Assembly (NCBI GenBank): GCA_913774955.1
Contig: CAJYKV010000007.1
Span: 269,693 to 333,692 of the forward strand
Source of the DNA: an uncultured Acidovorax sp.
Lineage (GTDB): Bacteria > Pseudomonadota > Gammaproteobacteria > Burkholderiales > Burkholderiaceae_C
DNA length: 64,000 nucleotides
Direction: 5' to 3'
Position 1 is the first letter of the stretch; each line of letters begins with the position of its first letter. A program made the position numbers and the translations under genes. This document shows positions 1 through 12,741 of the stretch, one piece after another. A model generated the notes under the pieces. That model made no database searches, was not told where the DNA came from, and was given only the letters and a program-made list of their open reading frames with translations.

Positions 1-141
1 GTCGAGGCCTTCCCCGAGGCGGAGGCGATCTTCGAGCGCAACATCGACGTGCTCGAGAAGCTGGGCGCCGACGGCTGGGCGGCGCTCGACGTGGGGCCGC
101 GCTGCCCGGTGGCGCATGCCGGCACCCGGAGCGGGGCATGA
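1..141 (+). CDS. C-terminal fragment of an unidentified protein
   Basis: An open frame runs in from the left edge and ends at a TGA at 139-141, giving the last 46 residues of a protein whose start lies outside the window. The visible part is acidic and probably helical (it includes AEAIFERNIDVLEKLGADGW) and ends in a short disordered tail. The stop overlaps the start of the methyltransferase gene in an ATGA arrangement (138-141), so the two are probably co-translated. I do not recognise the family from this fragment and assign no function. Confidence 0.6.
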   Translation, partial: VEAFPEAEAIFERNIDVLEKLGADGWAALDVGPRCPVAHAGTRSGA

Positions 142-1109
142 CGAAGGCCGCCCGTACGGCCGCGCAGGCAAAGAAGGCCCCGAAGGCCCCGGCCGCACGC
201 GGCGGTGCAGGCCCGGCCGCGGACGCACAGGTGCTGCAGGAACTGCGGCCCGGCCAGTCCGTCGAATTGCTGAAGGAACTGCACATCCTCACGCGCGAAG
301 GCAAGCTCAACCAGGATTCGCGCCGCAAGCTCAAGCAGGTCTACCACCTGTTCCAGTTCATCGAGCCGCTGCTGCGCGAGTTGTCGCAGGACGGGCATGC
401 GCCCACGCTGGCGGACCATGGTGCGGGGAAGTCGTACCTGGGCTTCATCCTCTACGACCTGTTCTTCCGCGAACTGGGCCGCGGCCACATCTACGGCATC
501 GAGACGCGCGCCGAACTGGTGGAGCGCTCGCAGGCGCTGGCGCAGCGCCTGGGGTTCGACCGCATGGCGTTCCTGGCCCTGAGCGTGGCCGACTCCATGC
601 AGGCCGATGCCCTGCCTGCACGCTTCGACGTGGTGACGGCGCTGCATGCCTGCGACACCGCCACCGACGACGCCATCGCTTTCGGGCTGGCCAAGCAGGC
701 GCGCGCCATGGTGCTGGTGCCCTGCTGCCAGGCCGAGGTGGCGGCCTGCCTGCGGCAGCACAAGGCACTGGCCCTGGCGCGCACGCCGCTGGCCGAATTG
801 TGGCGGCATCCGCTGCACACCCGCGAGCTGGGCAGCCAGCTGACCAATGTGCTGCGCTGCCTGTACCTGGAGGCCAGCGGCTACCAGGTCACGGTGACGG
901 AGCTGGTGGGCTGGGAACACAGCATGAAAAACGAGTTGATCGTGGCGCGGCACACCGGCCAGCGCAAGCGCAGCGCGGCCGAGCGGCTGCGTGCGATCCT
1001 CTCCGAGTTCGGGCTGGAGCGGGACCTCGGTCTGCGGTTCGGCCTGGCGGACGACGAAGGCGCGCGCCCGGACGAGGGCAGGGCGGCTGCCCACGACGTG
1101 CCCGCCTGA
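138..1109 (+). CDS. SAM-dependent methyltransferase, GSTCD/METTL25-like
   Basis: Predicted class I S-adenosylmethionine-dependent methyltransferase of 323 residues. The first 35 residues are Ala/Lys-rich and look disordered. The SAM-binding motif I follows as ADHGAGKSYLGFILYD (around residue 95), with an acidic motif II (YGIETRAEL). A later HACDTATDDAI / VLVPCCQAEV pair resembles the HxCG...CC signature of the Methyltransf_32 group (METTL25, GSTCD and bacterial relatives), in which the Cys pair is characteristic. The substrate is unknown; several relatives act on RNA or ribosomes, but nothing here identifies the target. The ATG at 138 overlaps the upstream stop by four bases. It is a soluble cytoplasmic protein with no signal peptide or membrane segment. 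Confidence 0.8.
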   Translation: MTKAARTAAQAKKAPKAPAARGGAGPAADAQVLQELRPGQSVELLKELHILTREGKLNQDSRRKLKQVYHLFQFIEPLLRELSQDGHAPTLADHGAGKSYLGFILYDLFFRELGRGHIYGIETRAELVERSQALAQRLGFDRMAFLALSVADSMQADALPARFDVVTALHACDTATDDAIAFGLAKQARAMVLVPCCQAEVAACLRQHKALALARTPLAELWRHPLHTRELGSQLTNVLRCLYLEASGYQVTVTELVGWEHSMKNELIVARHTGQRKRSAAERLRAILSEFGLERDLGLRFGLADDEGARPDEGRAAAHDVPA

Positions 1110-1194
1110 ACCGGCAAAGCACGGAGCGGCTTGTCAGGGCGGCCGTCCACGGCGGTCTAATATCGCAGCCCCGCTGCTCCCTTCGTGCCCGACC

Positions 1195-1884
1195 ATGGCC
1201 CGCCTTCCCCGCCTGACCCTTCCCGGCCATCCGCACCATGTGATCCACCGGGGCAACAACCGGCAGGCGGTCTTCGTGGACCGGCAGGACCGCGAGATGC
1301 TGCTCGAAGTGCTTGCCGAGCAGACGCGCGTGCACGAGGTGGCCGTGCATGCCTACGTGCTGATGGACAACCACTTCCACCTGCTCGCCACGCCCCGCAC
1401 GGTAGAGGGCCTCCCGCTGCTGATGCAGGCCGTGGGGCGCCGCTACGTGCGCGCCTTCAACCAGCGCCATGGGCGCACCGGCACGCTGTGGGAAGGGCGC
1501 TACCGTTCCACGGTGATCGATCCGGCACGCTACCTGCTTGCCTGCATGGCCTACATCGATTTGAACCCGGTGCGCCTCGGCGTGGTGGCCGACCCCGCAG
1601 AATACCCCTGGTCCAGCCATGCGCATGCGCTGGGCCTGCGGCCCGACCGGCTGGTGACGCCGCACGCGCTCTACTGGGCTCTGGGGAACACCCCGTTCGC
1701 ACGCGAGGCGGCCTATGCCGCGCTGGTACAGGCGGGGCTCCCGGAGCAGGAGTGCCGTCGCATCACCGACGCCACGCTGTCGGGCTGGGCGCTCGGCGAT
1801 GCGGATTTCGCGGCAGCGCTGCAGTCGCAGACGGATCGGCGCGTGACGAAAGCCCAGGCCGGGCGACCGCGCAAACGGGCCTAG
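1195..1884 (+). CDS. REP-associated tyrosine transposase (RAYT, Y1 HUH family)
   Basis: A 229-residue Y1-transposase-like protein. It starts MARLPRL and continues with PGHPHHVIHRGNNRQAVF, the usual RAYT N-terminus. The metal-binding His pair is seen in MDNHFHLLATP (around residue 60), the catalytic Tyr region in RRYVRAFNQRHGRTGTLWEG, and the conserved YIDLNPVRLGVV and YPWSSHAH blocks follow. RAYTs nick and rejoin single-stranded REP/BIME hairpins and are domesticated rather than selfish. The gene is single, with no inverted repeats or partner gene of an insertion sequence around it. Two REP-like repeats in this window (10062-10182 and 21988-22161) are candidate substrates. I chose ATG 1195 because family homology begins there, although the frame is open further upstream. 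A TAATAT at 1158-1163 could be its -10 box. Confidence 0.88.
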   Translation: MARLPRLTLPGHPHHVIHRGNNRQAVFVDRQDREMLLEVLAEQTRVHEVAVHAYVLMDNHFHLLATPRTVEGLPLLMQAVGRRYVRAFNQRHGRTGTLWEGRYRSTVIDPARYLLACMAYIDLNPVRLGVVADPAEYPWSSHAHALGLRPDRLVTPHALYWALGNTPFAREAAYAALVQAGLPEQECRRITDATLSGWALGDADFAAALQSQTDRRVTKAQAGRPRKRA

Positions 1885-1925
1885 ATGCCTTCCGGCCCCA
1901 GTCCCGCGAATCGCCGCGCTTGTAC

Positions 1926-2061
1926 GCGGTTTTGATATGTCCCTTATTAATTCTTGATGAATCGGTTCGGGGATTTATTGAGAATCTGACCCTAATTAAA
2001 ATGCTTGCTCTGCATAACGTCATGCAATACGCTCGGGCTCCCCGCGATTTTTCTTGAGGAG
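1926..2061 (+). promoter_or_regulatory. AT-rich promoter region and ribosome binding site of gltB
   Basis: This stretch is clearly AT-richer than its surroundings and is the obvious place for the gltBD promoter. One possible pair is TTGATG (1954-1959) and TATTGA (1976-1981) with a 16-bp spacer; neither matches consensus well, so the exact boxes are uncertain. A strong Shine-Dalgarno GAGGAG at 2056-2061, six bases before ATG 2068, decides the gltB start against in-frame codons upstream. Confidence 0.4.
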
Positions 2062-2067
2062 TGCGCC

Positions 2068-6810
<4,743 letters not shown>

Positions 6811-6867
6811 GGCCGCACGCACCGACGACGCACCGCTTCGCACCCCACAACGACAGGACACGCAATC

Positions 6868-8346
6868 ATGGGAAAGACCACCGGCTTCATGGAATACGAG
6901 CGCATCGAGGAGGGCTACAAGCCCGTCACCGAGCGCCTGAAGCACTACAAGGAATTCGTCATCGGCCTCGACGAAACGCAGGCCAAGCTGCAGGGCGCGC
7001 GCTGCATGGACTGCGGCACCCCGTTCTGCAACAACGGCTGCCCGGTCAACAACATCATTCCGGACTTCAACGACCTGGTCTATCAGCAGGACTGGAAGAG
7101 CGCCTGGGCGGTGCTGGACTCGACCAACAACTTCCCCGAGTTCACGGGCCGCATCTGCCCCGCGCCCTGCGAGGCCGCCTGCGTGCTGAACGTGAACGAC
7201 GACCCGGTGGGCATCAAGTCCATCGAGCACGCGATCATCGACCGCGCCTGGGCCGAGGGCTGGGTGAAACCGCGCCCGGCCAAGCACAAGACCGGCAAGA
7301 AGGTGGCCGTGGTGGGCTCCGGCCCTGCGGGCATGGCGGCCGCCCAGCAGCTCGCGCGCGCCGGCCACGACGTGACGCTCTTCGAGAAGAACGACCGCAT
7401 CGGTGGCCTGCTGCGCTACGGCATTCCCGACTTCAAGATGGAGAAGTCTCACATCGACCGCCGCGCCGAGCAGATGCAGGCCGAGGGCGTCACCATCCGC
7501 ACCGGCGTGTTCGTGGGCGCGGCCAAGGACGGCCTGGGCAAGGGCTCCAAGGTCACCAACTGGGCCAAGGACACCGTCACGCCCGAGCAGCTGCAGCAGG
7601 AGTTCGATGCCGTGCTGCTGGCCGGCGGCGCCGAGCAGAGCCGTGACCTGCCCGTGCCCGGCCGCGAGCTGGACGGCGTGCATTTCGCGATGGAGTTCCT
7701 GCCCCAGCAGAACAAGGTGAACGCGGGCGACAAGCTCAAGGGCCAGCTGCGCGCCGACGGCAAGCACGTCATCGTGATCGGTGGCGGCGACACCGGCAGC
7801 GACTGCGTGGGCACGAGCAACCGCCACGGTGCCGCGAGCGTGACGCAGTTCGAACTGATGCCTCAGCCGCCCGAGGTGGAGAACCGCCCGCTGACCTGGC
7901 CCTACTGGCCCTACAAGCTGCGCACCAGTTCCAGCCACGAAGAGGGCTGCGAGCGCGAGTTCGCCATCGCCACGAAGGAGTTCATCGGCGAGAAGGGCAA
8001 GGTCACGGGCCTGAAGACGGTGCGCGTGGAGTGGAAGGACGGCAAGATGGTCGAAGTGGCCGGCTCCGAGCAGACGCTCAAGGCCGACCTCGTGCTGCTG
8101 GCCATGGGTTTCGTCGCTCCGGTGTCGCCCGTGCTGGAGGCCTTCGGCGTCGAGAAGGATGCCCGCGGCAACGCCCGCGCCAGCACCGACTTCACCGGCG
8201 GCTACACGACCAACGTGCCCAAGGTGTTCGCGGCCGGCGACATGCGCCGCGGCCAGTCGCTGGTGGTCTGGGCCATCCGCGAGGGGCGGCAGGCTGCGCG
8301 CGCGGTGGACGAATTCCTGATGGGATATTCGGACCTGCCGCGCTGA
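6868..8346 (+). CDS. gltD: Glutamate synthase (NADPH) small subunit
   Basis: GltD (492 residues) takes electrons from NADPH through FAD and passes them via 4Fe-4S clusters to GltB. The N-terminal cysteine motifs for two clusters are intact ([18 protein letters not shown] and [15 protein letters not shown]). They are followed by the FAD-binding [19 protein letters not shown] fold and a second dinucleotide site [15 protein letters not shown] for NADPH. The C-terminal [20 protein letters not shown] closes the FAD site. The gene lies directly behind gltB and ends at a strong hairpin terminator, so gltBD is a two-gene operon. Confidence 0.98.
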   Translation: MGKTTGFMEYERIEEGYKPVTERLKHYKEFVIGLDETQAKLQGARCMDCGTPFCNNGCPVNNIIPDFNDLVYQQDWKSAWAVLDSTNNFPEFTGRICPAPCEAACVLNVNDDPVGIKSIEHAIIDRAWAEGWVKPRPAKHKTGKKVAVVGSGPAGMAAAQQLARAGHDVTLFEKNDRIGGLLRYGIPDFKMEKSHIDRRAEQMQAEGVTIRTGVFVGAAKDGLGKGSKVTNWAKDTVTPEQLQQEFDAVLLAGGAEQSRDLPVPGRELDGVHFAMEFLPQQNKVNAGDKLKGQLRADGKHVIVIGGGDTGSDCVGTSNRHGAASVTQFELMPQPPEVENRPLTWPYWPYKLRTSSSHEEGCEREFAIATKEFIGEKGKVTGLKTVRVEWKDGKMVEVAGSEQTLKADLVLLAMGFVAPVSPVLEAFGVEKDARGNARASTDFTGGYTTNVPKVFAAGDMRRGQSLVVWAIREGRQAARAVDEFLMGYSDLPR

Positions 8347-8398
8347 GCGGCCGGCTGCCGTATCCGCCGGTTCTGGCGGGGCACGGCAAGCAAAAGCG

Positions 8399-8424
8399 AA
8401 CGGCGCTCCAAGGGGCGCCGTTTT
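8399..8424. terminator. Rho-independent terminator after gltD
   Basis: A perfect 8-bp stem, AACGGCGC (8399-8406) with GCGCCGTT (8415-8422), closes an 8-nt loop and runs into a T tract (TTTT at 8421-8424). The preceding A residues would give a U tract in the other direction, so it may also stop the convergent stefin-like gene whose stop codon is at 8470. Confidence 0.8.
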
Positions 8425-8469
8425 GTTGGGAGGCTTGCGCGGCAGTGCGGATGTGCCGCCCAGGCCGTG

Positions 8470-8754
8470 TCAGGGCGTGACGATGATGATCTGTTCGAGG
8501 TGCGGATCGCCGCTCGGGGGCTGGTGCGCGTGGATCTTCACCACGCGCGTCGCCGCCTGGGGCGCCACGGGCTGGCCCTTGGCGAGGAAGGAGTAGTTGG
8601 TGCCGTTGACCACCTGCGTGGCGAAGGCGAGGGCCGTGTACTTCACGCCCAGCAGCTTGCCTGCGGTGGCCTCGAAGACCTTCTTGGCCTCGGGCGTGAG
8701 GTCGAAATTGAAAGGCGTCCAGCTGCCGGGCAGGGCGTTGTTGTTGGTGGTCAT
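8470..8754 (-). CDS. Stefin/cystatin-like small protein
   Basis: A 94-residue protein without signal peptide or membrane segment. Its middle holds [16 protein letters not shown] (about residues 45-60). This matches the QxVxG reactive loop of cystatins almost exactly and is especially close to the QVVAGTNY of animal stefins. The length (stefins are about 98 residues), the helix before the loop ([20 protein letters not shown]) and the later beta strands ([19 protein letters not shown]) fit the same fold. Stefins inhibit papain-type cysteine proteases; whether the bacterial protein does so is unknown. The gene stands alone, convergent with gltD. ATG 8754 has a clear SD (AGAGGA) in a 13-nt leader block that is repeated exactly before the GH135-like gene at 29554. 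Confidence 0.75.
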   Translation of the reverse strand: MTTNNNALPGSWTPFNFDLTPEAKKVFEATAGKLLGVKYTALAFATQVVNGTNYSFLAKGQPVAPQAATRVVKIHAHQPPSGDPHLEQIIIVTP

Positions 8755-9243
8755 GTCGATTCCTCTCTGGGTCGGGCGCTGAAATGGTGGCCGCCGGTGA
8801 CGTGCGCGCCTTGCGTTCTCCGGCGGGTCGCGGTGCGGCCCGGTCCGTACCGGGCCCTTTGCTCCGCATCGCAGATTCTGAAGAGGATTTCTCCTGCATC
8901 GTCGGGCCGTGGGCTGAAGTGTCCTGAAGAGTCCTGAAGGCCCCGAAGTGCGCGGGCGGCATCCCGCCCATGGCGCCGCGCATGCACCGTTTTGGCGCGG
9001 GACTGCGCGATCGGGGACAATACGGGCCGGATCGGGCGCTGTTGCCCGCATCCGCCTGCCCGCCAGCGGGCCATGCGAATGCCGGGGGCGCCACGCCGCC
9101 ATGCCGGTTCGAGCGGGGCCGCCAGGCCGTGGAGCTTCTGGTTCCCGGTGCGCGGACGCCGCAAGGCCCGTCCCGCCGTTCGTCGTGCATTTCCTCGTTT
9201 CCTTTCTCCCTGAGCCTGCCCTGCGCCGGCCGTGTCCATCGCC
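8755..9243. other. Intergenic region between stefin-like gene and ABC transporter operon
   Basis: 489 bp between two divergent genes with no convincing coding frame. It holds a 10-bp-period tandem repeat (8911-8950) and a weak promoter candidate for the transporter operon, TTGGCG (8992-8997) and GACAAT (9016-9021) with an 18-bp spacer. Neither has been matched to a known regulator. Confidence 0.5.
8911..8950. repeat. 10-bp-period tandem repeat in a divergent promoter region
   Basis: Successive 10-mers read GGGCTGAAGT, GTCCTGAAGA, GTCCTGAAGG and CCCCGAAGTG, sharing a CTGAAG/CGAAG core at the same phase. Units one helical turn apart are typical of cooperative response-regulator binding sites, but the number of units is small and chance cannot be excluded. 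Confidence 0.4.
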
Positions 9244-10050
9244 ATGAAGAAAATCGCCGCCATTGCCCTGATGTCCCTGGGTGCCCTGCTCGCCGCCTGC
9301 GGCAAGAACGAGAGCGCGCAGCCCACCCCTGCCGCCACGCCCGCGACGCCTCCCGCCGCCGTCACGAAGATCGTGGTCGGCCTGGACGACAACTTCCCGC
9401 CCATGGGCTTCCGCGACGAGAAGAACCAGCTCGTGGGCTTCGACATCGACATGGCGCGCGAGGCCGCCAAGCGCATGGGCGTGGAGGTGGAGTTCAAGCC
9501 GATCGACTGGAGCGCCAAGGAGGCCGAACTCTCCGGCAAGCGCGTGGATGCGCTCTGGAACGGCCTCACCATCACCGAGGAGCGCAAGCAGAACATCGCC
9601 TTCACCGCGCCCTACATGGAGAACCACCAGATCGTCGTCGTGGCCGCGAACTCCCCGATCAAGACCAAGGCCGACCTCGCCGGCAAGGTCGTGGGTGCGC
9701 AGGACGGCAGCAGCGCCGTTGATGCCGTGAAGAAGGAAGACGCCGTCTTCAAGTCGTTCAAGGAGTTCAAGACCTTCGGCGACAACGTGACCGCGCTCAT
9801 GGACCTCTCCACCGGCCGCCTGGAGGCCGTGGTGGTGGACGAGGTGGTGGGCCGCTACTACGTCGCCAAGAAGCCTCAGGACTACGCCGTGCTGGACGAG
9901 CATTTCGGCACCGAGGAATACGGCGTGGGCGTGCGCAAGGACGACACCGCCCTGCAGGGCCGCCTCGACAAGGCGCTCGCCGACATGAAGCAGGACGGCG
10001 CCGCGGCCACGATCGCGACGCAGTGGTTCGGCAAGAACATCATCAAATAA
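9244..10050 (+). CDS. Polar amino acid ABC transporter substrate-binding lipoprotein
   Basis: A 268-residue periplasmic solute-binding protein of family 3 (SBP_bac_3), anchored as a lipoprotein. The MKK start leads into a hydrophobic segment and the lipobox LAAC with Cys19. After a Pro/Thr-rich linker the mature domain starts with the VGLDDNFPPMGFRDE strand, then GFDIDMAREAAKRMG, the DALWNGLTITEERKQNIAFTAPY block and the hinge region VVGAQDGSSAVDAV. All are typical of cystine/glutamine/arginine-type binding proteins. The exact ligand cannot be read from sequence. It is the first gene of a transporter operon with the permease at 10246 and the ATPase at 10880. A REP-like repeat separates it from the permease. 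Confidence 0.92.
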   Translation: MKKIAAIALMSLGALLAACGKNESAQPTPAATPATPPAAVTKIVVGLDDNFPPMGFRDEKNQLVGFDIDMAREAAKRMGVEVEFKPIDWSAKEAELSGKRVDALWNGLTITEERKQNIAFTAPYMENHQIVVVAANSPIKTKADLAGKVVGAQDGSSAVDAVKKEDAVFKSFKEFKTFGDNVTALMDLSTGRLEAVVVDEVVGRYYVAKKPQDYAVLDEHFGTEEYGVGVRKDDTALQGRLDKALADMKQDGAAATIATQWFGKNIIK

Positions 10051-10061
10051 CCTCGGCGCAT

Positions 10062-10182
10062 CCCCCTGAGCGGCTTCGCCGCTTCCCCCTTCTCTCGCAT
10101 CGCTGCGCGATGCGGGAAGGGGGACGCAGCCGGCGCGGCGGGGCGGCCCTTGCGCGGCTGCTGCTGGCCTGGGGTCGCGCCG
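10062..10182. repeat. REP-like palindromic interspersed repeat, copy 1
   Basis: It begins CCCCCTGAGCGG and contains a short hairpin (AGCGG/CCGCT) and a long one, CCCCCTT...GCATCGC paired with GCGATGC...AAGGGGG. It ends with a GGGGCGGCCCTTGC...GGCTGCTGCTGGCCTGG segment that is shared with copy 2 at 21988-22161. The element lies between the binding-protein gene and the permease gene of the same operon. REP elements in that position in other bacteria protect the upstream mRNA and give the binding protein higher expression. Confidence 0.8.
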
Positions 10183-10245
10183 AGTGCATGCGCCTTGGGC
10201 GGTATTTGGCGCCGTTGTTCAGCCATGGATTCTTGTAGCTCGTAG

Positions 10246-10899
10246 ATGGATTACGTTCTTTCACTTCTGGGGCCGCTGGCGCAGGGCGCGACGGTCACGC
10301 TGAAGCTCTTCGCGATCACGCTGGTGCTGGCGGTTCCGCTGGGGCTGGCGCTGGCGCTGGCGCGGTTGTCGCGCTGGGGGCTGCTGTCGGGGCTGGTCAA
10401 CGGCTACATCTGGCTGATGCGCGGCACGCCGCTGATGCTGCAGATGCTGTTCATCTATTTCGCGCTGCCGTTCGTGCCGGTGATCGGCGTGCGGCTGCCG
10501 GATTTTCCCGCGGCGGTGGTGGCATTCGCGCTGAACTACGCGGCGTACTTCGCCGAGATCTTCCGCGCGGGCATCCAGTCGATCGACCGCGGCCAGTACG
10601 AGGCTGCCAAGGTGCTGGGCATGACGTACGGGCAGACGATGCGGCGCATCGTGCTGCCGCAGATGGTGCGACGCATCCTGCCCCCCATGAGCAACGAGAC
10701 CATCACGCTGGTCAAGGACACGTCGCTCATCTACGTGCTGGCCCTGAACGACCTGCTGCGCGCCGCGCGCGGCATCGTGCAGCGCGATTTCACGACCACG
10801 CCCTTCCTCGTGGCCGCCGCTTTCTATCTCGTGATGACCCTGGTGCTGACCTGGGGCTTCCAGCGCCTGGAGCGCCGCTATGCCCGCCATGATGCCTGA
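10246..10899 (+). CDS. Polar amino acid ABC transporter permease
   Basis: A 217-residue inner-membrane permease of the HisM/GlnP family. Hydrophobic segments are at about residues 10-40, 50-75, 85-105 and 185-210. The family motif YAAYFAEIFRAGIQSIDRGQYEAAKVLGMTYG (split here as the EAA loop that contacts the ATPase) is complete, and the N-terminal LRGTPLMLQ-type motif appears as LMRGTPLMLQMLFIY. The ATG follows the REP-like repeat and the gene overlaps the ATPase gene by 20 bp. Confidence 0.93.
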   Translation: MDYVLSLLGPLAQGATVTLKLFAITLVLAVPLGLALALARLSRWGLLSGLVNGYIWLMRGTPLMLQMLFIYFALPFVPVIGVRLPDFPAAVVAFALNYAAYFAEIFRAGIQSIDRGQYEAAKVLGMTYGQTMRRIVLPQMVRRILPPMSNETITLVKDTSLIYVLALNDLLRAARGIVQRDFTTTPFLVAAAFYLVMTLVLTWGFQRLERRYARHDA

Positions 10900-11698
10900 C
10901 CTCTCCGCCCCCGCTGCCGGTGCCGCCGCATCCGTCGCCGCGCCCATGATCGAGGCGCGCGGCCTGCACAAGGCCTTCGGCGGCCTGCCCGTGCTGCGGG
11001 ACGTGTCGCTCACGCTCGGCCGCGGCGAGACCGTGGCCGTGATCGGCCCCTCGGGCTCGGGCAAGAGCACTTTCCTGCGCTGCCTGAACCATCTGGAGAC
11101 CATCGACCGTGGCCACATCGCCATCGAAGGCGACACGCTCGCGACCACCGATGCCGGGGGACGCTGCCGCTACGTGCCCGATGCCGAGGTGCGCCGCATC
11201 GGCCGGCGCATGGGCATGGTCTTCCAGTCGTTCAACCTGTTCCCGCACCTCACCGTGCTGGAGAACGTCATCGAGGCACCCATGGTGGTCAAGGGCGTGT
11301 CCCGCCAGGCCGCCGTGCCGCCCGCGCAGGCGCTGCTCGCGAAGGTGGGGCTGCTCGAGAAGCAGGACAGCTACCCGGGCCGGCTGTCGGGCGGGCAGAA
11401 GCAGCGCGTGGCCATCGCCCGCGCGCTGGCGATGGAGCCGGACATCCTGCTGTTCGACGAGCCCACTTCGGCGCTCGACCCGGAGCTGACCGGCGAGGTG
11501 CTCCGCACCATGCGCGCGCTGGCCCAGGAACGCATGACCATGCTGGTCGTCACCCACGAGATGGGCTTCGCGCGCGAGGTGGCGAACCGCGTGGTGTTCA
11601 TGGACCAGGGCGAGATCATCGAGGCCGCGCCGGCGGTGGAGTTCTTCGCGAACCCGCGGCATGCGCGAACGCAGGCCTTTCTTCGCAGCATGCTGTGA
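10880..11698 (+). CDS. Polar amino acid ABC transporter ATP-binding protein
   Basis: A 272-residue ATPase of the GlnQ/HisP type that powers the transporter. After an Ala-rich 25-residue extension come Walker A GPSGSGKST, the Q-loop FQSFNLFPHLTVLENV, the signature LSGGQKQRVAIARAL, Walker B ILLFDEPTSALDPE and the switch His in VVTHEMGFAREV. The ATG at 10880 lies inside the end of the permease gene. The last gene of the three-gene operon. Confidence 0.95.
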   Translation: MPAMMPDLSAPAAGAAASVAAPMIEARGLHKAFGGLPVLRDVSLTLGRGETVAVIGPSGSGKSTFLRCLNHLETIDRGHIAIEGDTLATTDAGGRCRYVPDAEVRRIGRRMGMVFQSFNLFPHLTVLENVIEAPMVVKGVSRQAAVPPAQALLAKVGLLEKQDSYPGRLSGGQKQRVAIARALAMEPDILLFDEPTSALDPELTGEVLRTMRALAQERMTMLVVTHEMGFAREVANRVVFMDQGEIIEAAPAVEFFANPRHARTQAFLRSML

Positions 11699-11712
11699 CG
11701 CGGACGCCACAT

Positions 11713-11726
11713 CCCAGCATGCTGGG
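11713..11726. terminator. Palindrome after the transporter operon, possible terminator
   Basis: A perfect palindrome CCCAGCATGCTGGG lies 14 bp after the ATPase stop codon. It could form a terminator stem, but no T tract follows, so termination would have to be factor-dependent. Confidence 0.3.
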
Positions 11727-11806
11727 TGGTCGGATCTGCTAAAGCCATTGAATGGCATCGCTTTGATGCTCTTGAAAGCATAGCGGGAAGCCGAGGCTGT
11801 TTCCAG

Positions 11807-11830
11807 CAAACATGCATGCATGTATGTTTG
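11807..11830. promoter_or_regulatory. TetR-type operator-like palindrome upstream of mlaF
   Basis: A 24-bp inverted repeat with arms CAAACATGCATG and CATGTATGTTTG (11 of 12 positions symmetric) lies 78 bp before mlaF. Its ACATRCATG/CATGTATGT core resembles operators of AcrR/TtgR-like TetR repressors. No such regulator gene is in the window. A GACAAT at about 11869-11874, between palindrome and mlaF, may be a -10 box. Confidence 0.5.
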
Positions 11831-11907
11831 CGTTACCATCGCTCGCACGTCCCGCGGCCGCAGCCGCGACAATCACGCTTTCACCCGCATTCATCCCCTT
11901 TTCCCGC

Positions 11908-12741
11908 ATGTCCGAAACCCCCCTGGTCGAGCTGCGCAACGTCACGTTCTCGTATGGCGATCGACCGATCCTGCGCGACGTGTCGCTGCGCATTCCGCGC
12001 GGCAAGGTGACGGCGCTCATGGGCGCGTCCGGCGGCGGCAAGACGACGGTCCTGCGCCTCATCGGGGGGCAGCACCTGGCGCAGCAGGGCGAGGTGCTGG
12101 TGAACGGCCAGGACGTGGCGCGCATGGACCGCGACCAGCTCTACGCCGCGCGCCGTCGCATGGGCATGCTGTTCCAGTTCGGCGCGCTCTTCACCGACAT
12201 GACCGTGTTCGAGAACGTGGCCTTCCCGCTGCGCGAGCACACCGATCTCTCGGAAGCGCTGGTGCGCGACATCGTGCTCATGAAGCTGCAGGCCGTGGGC
12301 CTGCGCGGCGCGCGCGACCTGATGCCGAGCCAGATCTCCGGCGGCATGGCGCGCCGCGTGGCGCTGGCGCGCGCCATCGCGCTCGATCCCGAACTGATCC
12401 TGTACGACGAGCCCTTCGCGGGGCTCGACCCGATTTCGCTCGGCACGGCGGCGCAGCTGATCCGGCAAATGAATGACGCCATGGGGCTCACCACGCTCGT
12501 CGTCTCCCACGACGTGGAGGAAACCTTCCGCGTTGCGGACCACGTGGTCATCCTGGGGCCCGGGGTGGTGGCGGCCCAGGGGTCGCCCGAAGAGGTGCGC
12601 GCCAGCACCGATCCGCTGGTGCACCAGTTCGTGCACGCGCTGCCCACCGGCCCCGTCCCGTTCCATTACCCCGGCCCCTCGGTGGCCGACGATTTCGGGC
12701 CGCTCGGCAAGGGCGACGCCGCGGGCGGAGGTGCGCGATGA
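11908..12741 (+). CDS. mlaF: Phospholipid-trafficking ABC transporter ATPase MlaF
   Basis: MlaF is the cytoplasmic ATPase of the Mla system, which moves phospholipids between the inner and outer membranes and keeps the outer leaflet asymmetric. The 277-residue protein has Walker A GASGGGKTT, the family-typical FQFGALFTDMTVFENVAFPLREH, signature ISGGMARRVALARAI, Walker B LILYDEPFAGLDPI and the switch His in VVSHDVEE. I chose ATG 11908 (MSETPLVEL) because domain homology starts there; the frame is open further upstream to 11812. The gene heads mlaFEDACB and overlaps mlaE by four bases. Confidence 0.95.
   Translation: MSETPLVELRNVTFSYGDRPILRDVSLRIPRGKVTALMGASGGGKTTVLRLIGGQHLAQQGEVLVNGQDVARMDRDQLYAARRRMGMLFQFGALFTDMTVFENVAFPLREHTDLSEALVRDIVLMKLQAVGLRGARDLMPSQISGGMARRVALARAIALDPELILYDEPFAGLDPISLGTAAQLIRQMNDAMGLTTLVVSHDVEETFRVADHVVILGPGVVAAQGSPEEVRASTDPLVHQFVHALPTGPVPFHYPGPSVADDFGPLGKGDAAGGGAR

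Noticed and set aside
1195..1884. Insertion sequence of the IS200/IS605 type
   Set aside because: The Y1 transposase is of the RAYT type, with no TnpB partner and no element ends around it.
10051..10245. CRISPR-like or tRNA-like structure in the GC-rich hairpin region
   Set aside because: No repeat-spacer periodicity and no cloverleaf; it matches the second copy of the REP-like repeat.
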